DNA of 12,159 nucleotides from JAGORM01 sp050255815 (GTDB taxonomy: Bacteria; Patescibacteriota; Microgenomatia; Levybacterales; GWA1-39-11), in contig JBLMVJ010000046.1 in the NCBI GenBank assembly GCA_050255815.1, positions 1 through 12,159 on the forward strand, given 5' to 3'. Position 1 is the stretch's first letter. Every line of letters begins with the position of its first letter. Below the pieces are notes generated by a model. It made no database searches. It was given only the letters and a program-made list of their open reading frames with translations, and was not told the origin of the DNA. This document shows, piece by piece, positions 6,866 through 12,159 of the stretch. The translations under genes and the position numbers were made by a program.

Positions 6866-6952
6866 TGTGGACGAAAGGATGTCGTCCACTGCGCTTCGCT
6901 TGTTTCCCTCAGAATGTGGACGAAAGGATGTCGTCCACTGCGCTTCGCTTGT
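6866..6952. repeat. Two perfect 38-nt direct repeats with nested hairpins
   Basis: Identical 38-mers occupy 6866-6903 and 6915-6952 (period 49). Each contains GTGGACGA, a 7-nt loop and TCGTCCAC, an 8-bp hairpin. TGTCGTCCAC (6929-6938) can instead pair with GTGGACGACA (6951-6960). GTGGACGA also occurs at 6993-7000 as the tRNA-Val 3' acceptor strand. The region 6812-6993 has no convincing gene; ORFs through it merely read across repeats and tRNAs. Confidence 0.85.
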
Positions 6953-6993
6953 GGACGACATGCAAGCATTCGTCCCCACTCATTGCATTCGTG

Positions 6994-7066
6994 TGGACGA
7001 TAAGGGACTTGAACCCCTGACATTCGCAGTGTAAATGCGACGCTCTACCAACTGAGCTAATCGTCC
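6994..7066 (-). tRNA. tRNA-Val(UAC)
   Basis: The acceptor GGACGAT pairs with ATCGTCC, and the D-arm is GCTC...GAGC. The anticodon stem TCGCA/TGCGA has loop TTTACAC (UAC), and the T-arm is AGGGG TTCAAGT CCCTT. Discriminator A; CCA not encoded. Confidence 0.95.
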
Positions 7067-7130
7067 AAAAATATATTTTTGTCCTCTTGCGCTTCCTTCG
7101 GAATCTAAATCGTCCAAAAAATAAATATAG

Positions 7131-7211
7131 TGGGCTTGAGAGGACTTGAACCTCCACGTCTTGCGACATACGCACCTCAAGCGTACGCGTATACCATTCC
7201 GCCACAAGCCC
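7131..7211 (-). tRNA. tRNA-Leu(GAG)
   Basis: An 81-nt class II tRNA. The acceptor GGGCTTG pairs with CAAGCCC. The anticodon stem TACGC/GCGTA has loop TTGAGGT (GAG). It has a long variable arm (TGTCGCAAGACG) and T-loop TTCAAGT. Discriminator A; CCA not encoded. It is the first gene of the minus-strand tRNA array. Confidence 0.94.
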
Positions 7212-7227
7212 TCACACGTAAGGTATT

Positions 7228-7256
7228 ATTTTATCTAAAAACGGCAGATAACACAA
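7228..7256 (-). promoter_or_regulatory. Promoter of the tRNA array (TTGTGT-17-TAAAAT)
   Basis: On the minus strand -35 TTGTGT (7251-7256) and -10 TAAAAT (7228-7233) are 17 nt apart, with a start expected near 7221, about 10 nt before tRNA-Leu(GAG). It could drive the whole Leu-Val-Phe-Gly-DUF475 series; no other clear promoter was seen in the array. Confidence 0.6.
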
Positions 7257-7272
7257 GATTCCCAGTCTCTCC

Positions 7273-7301
7273 TTCACAAATACATTGCAACATGCTATTC
7301 T
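7273..7301 (+). promoter_or_regulatory. Promoter TTCACA-17-TGCTATTCT for the coiled-coil protein
   Basis: The -35 TTCACA (7273-7278) and extended -10 TGCTATTCT (7293-7301) have 17-nt spacing. Nine nt separate the -10 from the GTG at 7311, so the message would be leaderless or nearly so. Confidence 0.55.
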
Positions 7302-7310
7302 AGATGTAGC

Positions 7311-7784
7311 GTGGAAGATATTATCCAGAACAGTGAACTTATTAAAAAGACTTCACGCATTAAAATCGTCAAGGAGGCGCTGAGGTCTTTTCATAGGAAC
7401 CCTAAATTTTATATAGGTTCTTTTATCTGGTCTGTTGTTTCAACTGCATTTGGTCTTTTTTTCTTCTTCCAGCTTCAAGCCCAGTATAATGCGGAACACC
7501 AAAAAAACCAGACTCTGGAAAGAAATCTTTTTACAAAAGAACGAGAATTAAAAGATTTAGAAAAAAATTCTGCTACCCAGGAAATTTCCCAAAGCAGGAA
7601 GATTTTATCAGACACTATTTCAGTTTTTGATAATATCATTAAGCTTCCAATAACTCACAAAAAGCTCCCTGATTTTAAAAGAAGAGTTTCTGTAGTTCTT
7701 TCCTATCTTGCCTCAAAAAATCTTACTTACGCTTCTTCTGAGCTTCAAAAACTAACTACAGAAGTTAATGCAGAAATAAAATAA
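7311..7784 (+). CDS. Small membrane-anchored coiled-coil protein, unknown function
   Basis: A 157-residue protein I do not recognise. A cytoplasmic basic segment (1-33) precedes one membrane segment (about 34-54). A heptad-rich helix follows (about 58-95, many Lys/Glu/Gln), then a second helical region with basic patches (about 98-157). The start is GTG, chosen because no other start is near and an extended -10 promoter lies 9 nt upstream. It could be a scaffold or dimerising membrane protein; nothing points to a reaction. It is divergent from the tRNA array and convergent with the nucleotidyltransferase. An AGGACT/AGTCCT inverted repeat after the stop lacks a T-run. Confidence 0.6.
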   Translation: MEDIIQNSELIKKTSRIKIVKEALRSFHRNPKFYIGSFIWSVVSTAFGLFFFFQLQAQYNAEHQKNQTLERNLFTKERELKDLEKNSATQEISQSRKILSDTISVFDNIIKLPITHKKLPDFKRRVSVVLSYLASKNLTYASSELQKLTTEVNAEIK

Positions 7785-7869
7785 ACAAGGACTAGAAGCT
7801 TAAGTCCTGTCTTCGGCACAAATTTTCCACTTATCTACTGTTTACCTCTTATAAAATAAGGAGGAAAGC

Positions 7870-9030
7870 TTATGGAAGCAGAAGTCTGGGCTTAGATAAA
7901 ATTTTTTTTAATATGAATAGACTAATTGATTGATTTTTATCAAGCGAAAATCCTTCTTTGAGGAATAACCCGAATTCCTTTGTGTATTTTTTGAATGTTA
8001 GTGAATTGATATACGCCGGCGTACGGTTTAAAAGCAGCCATGCATGAAAACTTGCCCGGAGACGCCGTGGAATTTTAAAGAGCCTGGGCTGGGCGTATGC
8101 CATGCAGTAGCGGGCATGCAGTTTTTGTCTGCGGGTTTTAGGCATATTTTTTAGTTCAGCCACAACGGATGGTGGAACAGGAATTTTAAACCGTTCCTGT
8201 AAAAGCTTAAGTGCTTCATTAACCTGTATCCCTGCTTCAAATAGTTTTACCCAGTTTAAAAAGTGCTTCCAATTAATGCCTTCCTTTCCTAGTAAATAAT
8301 AAGCGTCTATGATCCAGCGCAAATGCGGGATTTGTGTGGAGCTATAGTCATTGATTCCACATCTGGCTCCATGGACAAGAATATAAACAAGCTGGAGCTC
8401 AGGCTTCATTATCCGTAATGGACTACCTTTAAATAGTATTGTTTCAGTATCTTTTTCTATAGATGCAATAACCCCGGGTGCTAATTGAAACCATATTGGC
8501 CTGTAGTGAAGGTCAATTTTTCCCGGAAAGCCTGGCAGCGCCAGGACAACAGAATAACCGGCTTTATTAGACTCAGTTATAATCCATCCTGATGACTGGA
8601 GAATTTTTAACGCTTTTTCCAGATAATTGCCGTTTATGTAGAAATCAACATCATGCATTGCCCGCATATGACTATGGGAGTAAATGCCTGAAACATATAA
8701 TGCCAGCCCCTTCAGGGCATAAAGAGGGATTTTATTTTTTGCAAATTCCCTGGCTACCTGCTGTGCGTTCCGGATTGCCACCATGTTTCTGACTGCTGTC
8801 TGGTGGGAAATATTTTTAACTTTTTTTGAAAGTGGGACTCCAAGTGACAGCATGTTAGAAATAGCTGATTTTAAAAGGAGGTATGATTCATTTTGCAAAC
8901 GGGAAATGGAGCTTTCAGCACTCCATTGCCCCCAAAGCAACTGTGCTTCACCCCTATTTTCTGCTAAGCTAATTTTCAAAAGAATTTCTTGCTCCCGGGT
9001 AGGATGCCACAGAGGCTTCTTTGTCAGCAT
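7870..9030 (-). CDS. NTP_transf_5-type nucleotidyltransferase-fold protein
   Basis: A 386-residue protein of the 'uncharacterised nucleotidyltransferase' group (Pfam NTP_transf_5). Signatures are YALKGLALY (104-112), R123, the paired acids MHDVDFYI (125-132; Asp127 and Asp129) and a third acid in KIDLHYRP (171-178; Asp173), matching the pol-beta-type active site. The C-terminal half is helical. Relatives accompany PqqD-like and HprK-like proteins in peptide-modification loci; in Bacillus-type lasso clusters such a protein acts on the phosphorylated C terminus (from memory, pseudomycoidin). Here it diverges from PqqD, HprK-like and GT2 genes 86 nt away, so it may transfer a nucleotidyl or sugar group to a peptide phosphate. 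All three acids are intact. ATG 9030 follows TATAAT by 7 nt. Confidence 0.8.
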   Translation of the reverse strand: MLTKKPLWHPTREQEILLKISLAENRGEAQLLWGQWSAESSISRLQNESYLLLKSAISNMLSLGVPLSKKVKNISHQTAVRNMVAIRNAQQVAREFAKNKIPLYALKGLALYVSGIYSHSHMRAMHDVDFYINGNYLEKALKILQSSGWIITESNKAGYSVVLALPGFPGKIDLHYRPIWFQLAPGVIASIEKDTETILFKGSPLRIMKPELQLVYILVHGARCGINDYSSTQIPHLRWIIDAYYLLGKEGINWKHFLNWVKLFEAGIQVNEALKLLQERFKIPVPPSVVAELKNMPKTRRQKLHARYCMAYAQPRLFKIPRRLRASFHAWLLLNRTPAYINSLTFKKYTKEFGLFLKEGFSLDKNQSISLFILKKILSKPRLLLP

Positions 9031-9037
9031 ATGCTTT

Positions 9038-9043
9038 ATTATA
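9038..9043 (-). promoter_or_regulatory. -10 box TATAAT before the nucleotidyltransferase
   Basis: A consensus TATAAT on the minus strand ends 7 nt before the ATG at 9030, implying a leaderless mRNA. The -35 region is poor. Confidence 0.5.
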
Positions 9044-9085
9044 TAAAAATGGGAAACTAAGGGCTAATTTTTCAGAAGATATCTA

Positions 9086-9094
9086 TGCTATAAT
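9086..9094 (+). promoter_or_regulatory. Extended -10 TGCTATAAT for the PqqD operon
   Basis: A perfect extended -10 (TGC plus TATAAT) with a start expected near 9101 would leave a leader of about 15 nt. A second hexamer, TATAGC at 9105-9110, ends 5 nt before the ATG and would be leaderless. No clear -35 or Shine-Dalgarno was seen. Confidence 0.5.
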
Positions 9095-9115
9095 TTGGTT
9101 AAAGTATAGCTTCAA

Positions 9116-9586
9116 ATGACTGGTAATATAAAAGCATTTAAAATAAATCCCGACATTGTTTATGACACCATTGATGGAGAAGTAATACTACTTGATATTG
9201 AAAACGGGAATTATTACCAGCTCAAAAATGAAGCCGTCCGGGTATGGGAAGCTATAGAAAACAAAAAAATAATATCCGTCTCCCAGATTGCAGAAAGTCT
9301 TTCTAAGAATAGTGGCTATTCCCCAGATGAAATACTTCAGTCTATTGGCAACTTTATTGACCAGCTGCATGCGGAACACATCCTTCTAGAGGCAAAAGGT
9401 TCCGGAGTAAAAAATGAGCACAAAAATTTATCCCGGAAAAAAGGGGGGGGAATAGAACACAAATACCCCGTACCCGTCTTGCTCAAATATACGGATATGC
9501 AGTCAATTTTACTTCTGGACCCTATTCACGATACGGGTTCTGATGGTTGGCCTAACAAAAAAAGGGAAACTATTAATAAAACGTAA
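9116..9586 (+). CDS. PqqD/RRE peptide-binding protein with precursor-like C-terminal tail
   Basis: Residues 1-95 form a PqqD-type domain, the RiPP recognition element that binds leader peptides and presents them to modifying enzymes. Typical elements are DGEVILLDIENGNYYQLKNE (20-39), AVRVWEAIE (40-48) and the helix DEILQSIGNFIDQL (71-84). PqqD proteins normally end about here. This one continues for some 60 residues. A basic linker (98-109) and a GGG encoded by an 8-G run come first. Then Y117-x-x-P120-x-L122, like leader motifs recognised by such domains, leads into LLLDPIHDTGSDGWP (132-146). The tail could be a fused substrate, or a separate peptide gene joined by frame. The gene heads a tight operon with the kinase and glycosyltransferases. 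The PqqD assignment is firm; the meaning of the tail is inference. Confidence 0.8.
   Translation: MTGNIKAFKINPDIVYDTIDGEVILLDIENGNYYQLKNEAVRVWEAIENKKIISVSQIAESLSKNSGYSPDEILQSIGNFIDQLHAEHILLEAKGSGVKNEHKNLSRKKGGGIEHKYPVPVLLKYTDMQSILLLDPIHDTGSDGWPNKKRETINKT
9414..9586 (+). other. Candidate nested precursor peptide (needs -1 shift at 9437-9443)
   Basis: ATG 9414 lies 6 nt after GGAG (9404-9407) and opens a short frame, MSTKIYPGKKGGE, ending at TAG 9453-9455. Codons 9-10 are AAA AAG, preceded by A: the A AAA AAG heptamer (9437-9443) is the classic -1 slippery site known from dnaX, followed here by more G. A -1 shift enters the frame of the PqqD tail and yields a 57-residue peptide carrying YPVPVLL and DPIHDTGSDGWP. 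One extra G in the 8-G run (9443-9450) would fuse the frames directly. No stimulatory stem-loop was verified. The pieces are visible in the sequence; that they operate together is inference. Confidence 0.3.
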
Positions 9587-9590
9587 CGCA

Positions 9591-10625
9591 ATGCAACCGC
9601 ACCAGATTTTCCTCAGGGGTCTCCATGAAACATTTAATAAGGCACGCTTACAGAGTGACGTAGTAGAACGGTACTTTAAAGTAGGTCCCTACATAGTTAG
9701 CATGCGGTTTGCCGGAATTGTACTTGCAAATAAAATGACACCTGCTCTGGAGCATTTGATTACTGCTCCCGCTAAAAACCCTTCTTTAAACATATTTCTC
9801 TGGGAGGGCAATACTGCGCAATTCAAGTCTATCCCCTGGGTAAACCATTTTCATAAAAAAAATCAGCCACACTCAATTAACATACTTAATACAAAAACCA
9901 TGTACACTACATACAACCCGCTCAAACAGACACTGAATGTGTATGATGAAGACTCTCATACCGCTTTTTTTTGGGTTCCTGATGCACGGAAAATCCATTC
10001 TGACGAGTTAACTTCCCCGCTGCAGAACATCTTGCATAAATTTTTAATGCCTAAAGATATGTTCCTGGTCCATGCGGGAGCTGTTGGTATACCATCAGGC
10101 GGGATACTTCTTGCGGGAAAAGGCGGATCAGGAAAATCAACCTCTGTTTTAAGCTGCCTCAATTCACCTTTGTTGTATGCTGCAGACAACTGTACGCTGA
10201 TCACAGAAGGGCTAAATACAACTGTTTTTTCACTTTACTCAAGCGCAAGAATCCATGGGGAATCTCTCTGGCGGGTACCGGAGGTCACTTCTTCTGTTGT
10301 TAATGCCCACAATTTAGAACATGAAAAAGCCCTCATTTTTCTGAACCGGATGAACCCGGGAAAGTTAATCCTACAGTTCCCTTTGCGTGCGATTTTTTTA
10401 CCTCACATTACCGGCAAATTAGATACTTCACTTTCTCCTGCAACGCCAAGAGACGCAATTAATGCCCTGCTGTTAAGCACTGTTGCACTTCTACCGCAGA
10501 CTGACCCGCATACCGTACAAAAATTGATTGCAATCATCCAGAACGTACCAGCCTATCATTTAAATTTAGGTACGCGTATGGAACAGATTCCCCGGGTAAT
10601 AGCACAGTTTTTAGGGAAATCTTAA
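9591..10625 (+). CDS. HprK-like P-loop kinase
   Basis: A 344-residue protein whose C-terminal half resembles the HPr kinase/phosphorylase catalytic domain. HAGAVG (161-166) leads to the Walker A motif AGKGGSGKST (175-184) and an acidic strand YAADNCTLI (196-204), the position of the usual GDDY motif. The N-terminal part has no recognised HPr-docking domain. Homologues beside PqqD proteins phosphorylate modified peptides (lasso kinases, on a C-terminal Ser) or serve exopolysaccharide loci. A peptide substrate is favoured by the neighbours; phosphorylation of a protein or carbohydrate carrier remains possible. ATG 9591 follows the PqqD stop by 4 nt. An in-frame ATG at 9543 would overlap it and add 16 Lys-rich residues, so the start is uncertain. 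Two nt separate it from the next gene. Confidence 0.8.
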   Translation: MQPHQIFLRGLHETFNKARLQSDVVERYFKVGPYIVSMRFAGIVLANKMTPALEHLITAPAKNPSLNIFLWEGNTAQFKSIPWVNHFHKKNQPHSINILNTKTMYTTYNPLKQTLNVYDEDSHTAFFWVPDARKIHSDELTSPLQNILHKFLMPKDMFLVHAGAVGIPSGGILLAGKGGSGKSTSVLSCLNSPLLYAADNCTLITEGLNTTVFSLYSSARIHGESLWRVPEVTSSVVNAHNLEHEKALIFLNRMNPGKLILQFPLRAIFLPHITGKLDTSLSPATPRDAINALLLSTVALLPQTDPHTVQKLIAIIQNVPAYHLNLGTRMEQIPRVIAQFLGKS

Positions 10626-10627
10626 TT

Positions 10628-11296
10628 ATGGATACACCACAAGCTCTTGTTTCTGTTATAGTTCCCGTTTACAACGGTGAAAAATACCTTGCTTGTGCAA
10701 TTGAAAGTATACTGGCACAGGATTACCGGCACCCGGAGATTATTGTCATAGATGACGGGTCAACAGACAAAAGCGGCTTAATCGCACAGTCCTACCCGGT
10801 TCATTATTTCCGTCAAAAACACGCAGGCCTTGGTGCAGCACTTAACCATGGAATACGGCTGGCAAAAGGGAATTATTTTAGCTTTCTTGACGCTGATGAT
10901 GTATGGGCCAGGACAAAACTTTCGCGGCAATTAGCATATTTAATGGAGCACCCAACGTTGGATATGGTGTTTGCCTATGTGCGGGAGTTCAAGGCTGTAG
11001 GTAATAAAATGGTTAATATCCGCAGCCATAAGAAAGGCTCATTAATGAAAGGCACTATGATTATTAGAAGAGAATCTTTTTTCCGTGTTGGCTTATTTGA
11101 AACCAGATGGGACCTGGGCGATTTTATTGACTGGTATTTGCGTGCGCAAGAGCTGGAATTAAAAAGTTATACGCTGCCTAATATTTTATATAAGAGAAGG
11201 ATCCATGAGAATAATATGGGAATTAAGCTGCGCGATAAACGTAAAGACTATGTCCACATACTGAAAAAGTCACTGGACAGACGTAAAATAATGTAA
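10628..11296 (+). CDS. Family-2 glycosyltransferase (first of three)
   Basis: A 222-residue GT-A inverting glycosyltransferase without membrane segments. It has the nucleotide-sugar motifs VSVIVPVYNGEKYL (8-21), IDDGSTD (41-47) and FLDADDVW (86-93, metal-binding DxD). DFIDWYLRAQE (165-175) probably contains the catalytic base, and RRIHENNMG (190-198) follows. It ends LKKSLDRR plus four residues. The donor sugar is unknown. It starts 2 nt after the kinase stop and ends in TAATG, overlapping the next gene by one base, so translation is probably coupled. In this operon it may glycosylate the same peptide or a linked carrier. Confidence 0.88.
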   Translation: MDTPQALVSVIVPVYNGEKYLACAIESILAQDYRHPEIIVIDDGSTDKSGLIAQSYPVHYFRQKHAGLGAALNHGIRLAKGNYFSFLDADDVWARTKLSRQLAYLMEHPTLDMVFAYVREFKAVGNKMVNIRSHKKGSLMKGTMIIRRESFFRVGLFETRWDLGDFIDWYLRAQELELKSYTLPNILYKRRIHENNMGIKLRDKRKDYVHILKKSLDRRKIM

Positions 11297-12027
11297 TGAA
11301 AAGTAAAGTCAGCATAATTATACCAACACATAACCGCTCCCAATTTCTTATGGATGTCCTTGAAAGTGTTAGTAACCAAACAAAAAAGCCTTTTGAAGTT
11401 ATTGTGGTTGATGATGGCTCAACGGACAATACACGGGAAGCAATGCTTAACTCCGGCTATCGTGCTCATTATATACAGCAGGAAAACAGCGGGCCTGCGG
11501 CTGCGCGTAATAGAGGAATAGCTGCAGCTAGAGGGAATATTCTTGCTTTTCTGGATGATGATGACCTGCTGCTTCCGCACGCCCTTGAGTTAGCGGTGAG
11601 ACGATTGGAAAATAGGGCGTCTTTTCAAGTTGGGATTGTGTTTGGTTTAATAATGCGCATAAAAAATGTTAAAAGGGTAAAGGATAAAATAGTGTATGAA
11701 GAAATTCCACCGGTCTGGCCGGAGCGCATGATTGGAAGCGCAATTATTAGAAAAGAAGTATTTAACCGTGTAGGGCTTTTTGATGAATCCCTTACGCTTG
11801 GGCAAGACATAGACTGGTATATGCGCGCCCGGGAAAAGCACATCCGTTTTTCTTTTCTTAATGAAATAACGTACCTATACCGTATGCATAACAATAACCG
11901 TACCAATAATAAGCATGAAAGCCGGAAATTTATGCTGAAAGTATTAAAAAAGTCACTATCAAGGCGGGAGCGGGCGGGATCTGGAATAGCCCAGCCTCTT
12001 TTGGCACTGTCTGATTTCCTTTATTAA
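11296..12027 (+). CDS. Family-2 glycosyltransferase (second of three)
   Basis: A 243-residue GT-A glycosyltransferase, apparently a paralogue of the preceding protein. Motifs are VSIIIPTHNRSQFL (5-18), VVDDGSTD (37-44), FLDDDDLLLP (85-94), GQDIDWYMRARE (169-180) and YRMHNNNRT (195-203). It shares the LKKSLSRR tail with its neighbour, then has about 19 extra residues. It is soluble. The one-base TAATG overlap with the upstream gene indicates coupled translation. The DIDWYMRA and HNNNRT stretches, equivalent to DFIDWYLRA and HENNMG upstream, suggest the same acceptor class. Confidence 0.88.
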   Translation: MKSKVSIIIPTHNRSQFLMDVLESVSNQTKKPFEVIVVDDGSTDNTREAMLNSGYRAHYIQQENSGPAAARNRGIAAARGNILAFLDDDDLLLPHALELAVRRLENRASFQVGIVFGLIMRIKNVKRVKDKIVYEEIPPVWPERMIGSAIIRKEVFNRVGLFDESLTLGQDIDWYMRAREKHIRFSFLNEITYLYRMHNNNRTNNKHESRKFMLKVLKKSLSRRERAGSGIAQPLLALSDFLY

Positions 12028-12028
12028 A

Positions 12029-12159
12029 ATGGAAGGGCATAACAAAATCAGTGTGGTTATACCAACATATAACCGGGCAAGATTCCTTTTTGATGCCCTG
12101 GAGTGTTTGCGGTACCAGAGCAGGAAACCATTTGAAATAATTGTAGTTGATGACGGCTC
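12029..12159 (+). CDS. Family-2 glycosyltransferase (third), truncated by window end
   Basis: An ATG 1 nt after the previous stop opens a frame that runs to the window edge. It encodes KISVVIPTYNRARFLFDAL and then EIIVVDDGS, the first two conserved stretches of a GT2 enzyme, in close agreement with the two upstream copies. Only 43 full residues are visible, so catalytic motifs downstream cannot be checked. It continues the same operon. Confidence 0.85.
   Translation, partial: MEGHNKISVVIPTYNRARFLFDALECLRYQSRKPFEIIVVDDG

Larger units (their letters stand above)
6803..7115. repeat. Stray copies of tRNA 5' termini in the tRNA spacers
   Basis: TATCTTGGC, the first 9 nt of tRNA-Phe in complement, occurs at 6803-6811 inside the tRNA and again at 6853-6861. 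AATCGTCC, the first 8 nt of tRNA-Val in complement, occurs at 7059-7066 inside the tRNA and again at 7108-7115. Each stray copy is 49-50 nt upstream of the real tRNA 5' end. TGCGCTTC recurs at 6890, 6939 and 7088. Confidence 0.65.

Noticed and set aside
6866..6952. CRISPR array from the 38-nt repeats
   Set aside because: There are only two copies with an 11-nt gap, no spacers of normal length and no cas genes. The repeat shares its sequence with the adjacent tRNA-Val.
6776..7207. Several ORFs of 64-98 codons across the tRNA array
   Set aside because: They run straight through tRNA-Phe, tRNA-Val, tRNA-Leu and the repeats, and their proteins show no domain-like sequence.
6586..7211. An integrated mobile island in the tRNA cluster
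   Set aside because: No integrase, transposase or long flanking repeat was found; only short spacer repeats are present.
7790..7811. A terminator after the coiled-coil gene
   Set aside because: The AGGACT/AGTCCT inverted repeat has a 9-nt loop and no following T-run on either strand.
9530..9586. A classical lasso core in the PqqD tail (GSDGWPN...)
   Set aside because: There is no Thr at the -2 position with Gly1 and no Asp/Glu at ring position 7-9, and no cyclase or peptidase gene is visible.

Overview
The window looks like a chromosomal segment of an ultra-small-genome bacterium of the Candidate Phyla Radiation (Patescibacteria), perhaps Microgenomates. This is inferred from tightly packed genes, moderate-to-low GC, many small membrane-anchored proteins, -10 hexamers placed directly before start codons (leaderless mRNAs), sparse Shine-Dalgarno sites, and gene types common in such genomes. 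No marker gene is present, so the phylum call is moderate. Thirteen genes end inside the window, nine with TAA and four with TAG; none uses TGA.

Region 1 (1-3335) holds envelope-related genes. They are a C39-like cysteine peptidase, an N-anchored Ser/Pro-linker surface protein, a DUF4105/Lnb-like putative acyltransferase, and an N-anchored NodB polysaccharide deacetylase. The two minus-strand genes are each preceded, at exactly the same distance, by a period-7 AGTATNN array that includes a TATACT -10 box.

Region 2 (3425-5513) is a two-gene transmembrane redox module. It has an extracytoplasmic FMN-binding (RnfG/NqrC-like) protein, then an NqrB/RnfD-like membrane domain fused to a ferredoxin-NADP-reductase-like FAD/NAD(P)H module. 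Together they could carry electrons from cytoplasmic NAD(P)H to a surface flavin.

Region 3 (5516-7211, minus) is a tRNA array in transcription order Leu(GAG), Val(UAC), Phe(GAA), Gly(GCC), then a TerC/DUF475-like membrane protein, then Leu(CAG). The DUF475 start codon lies 3 nt past the tRNA-Gly 3' end. The spacers hold hairpins, a 38-nt direct repeat, and short copies of the neighbouring tRNA's own acceptor ends.

Region 4 (7311-12159) begins with a small coiled-coil membrane protein. It continues with a divergent locus: a minus-strand NTP_transf_5-type nucleotidyltransferase facing a plus-strand operon of PqqD (RiPP recognition element), HprK-like kinase and three consecutive family-2 glycosyltransferases, the last cut by the window edge. 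PqqD, HprK-like kinase and this nucleotidyltransferase class also occur together around lasso-type peptides. Here the PqqD ORF has an unusual C-terminal tail that looks like a peptide precursor, with a YxxP-type leader motif followed by DPIHDTGSDGWP. A second start codon with its own GGAG and an A AAA AAG slippery heptamer could express that tail alone as a 57-residue peptide. No cyclase or transglutaminase-like leader peptidase is visible, so this may be an undescribed peptide-modification/glycosylation locus.
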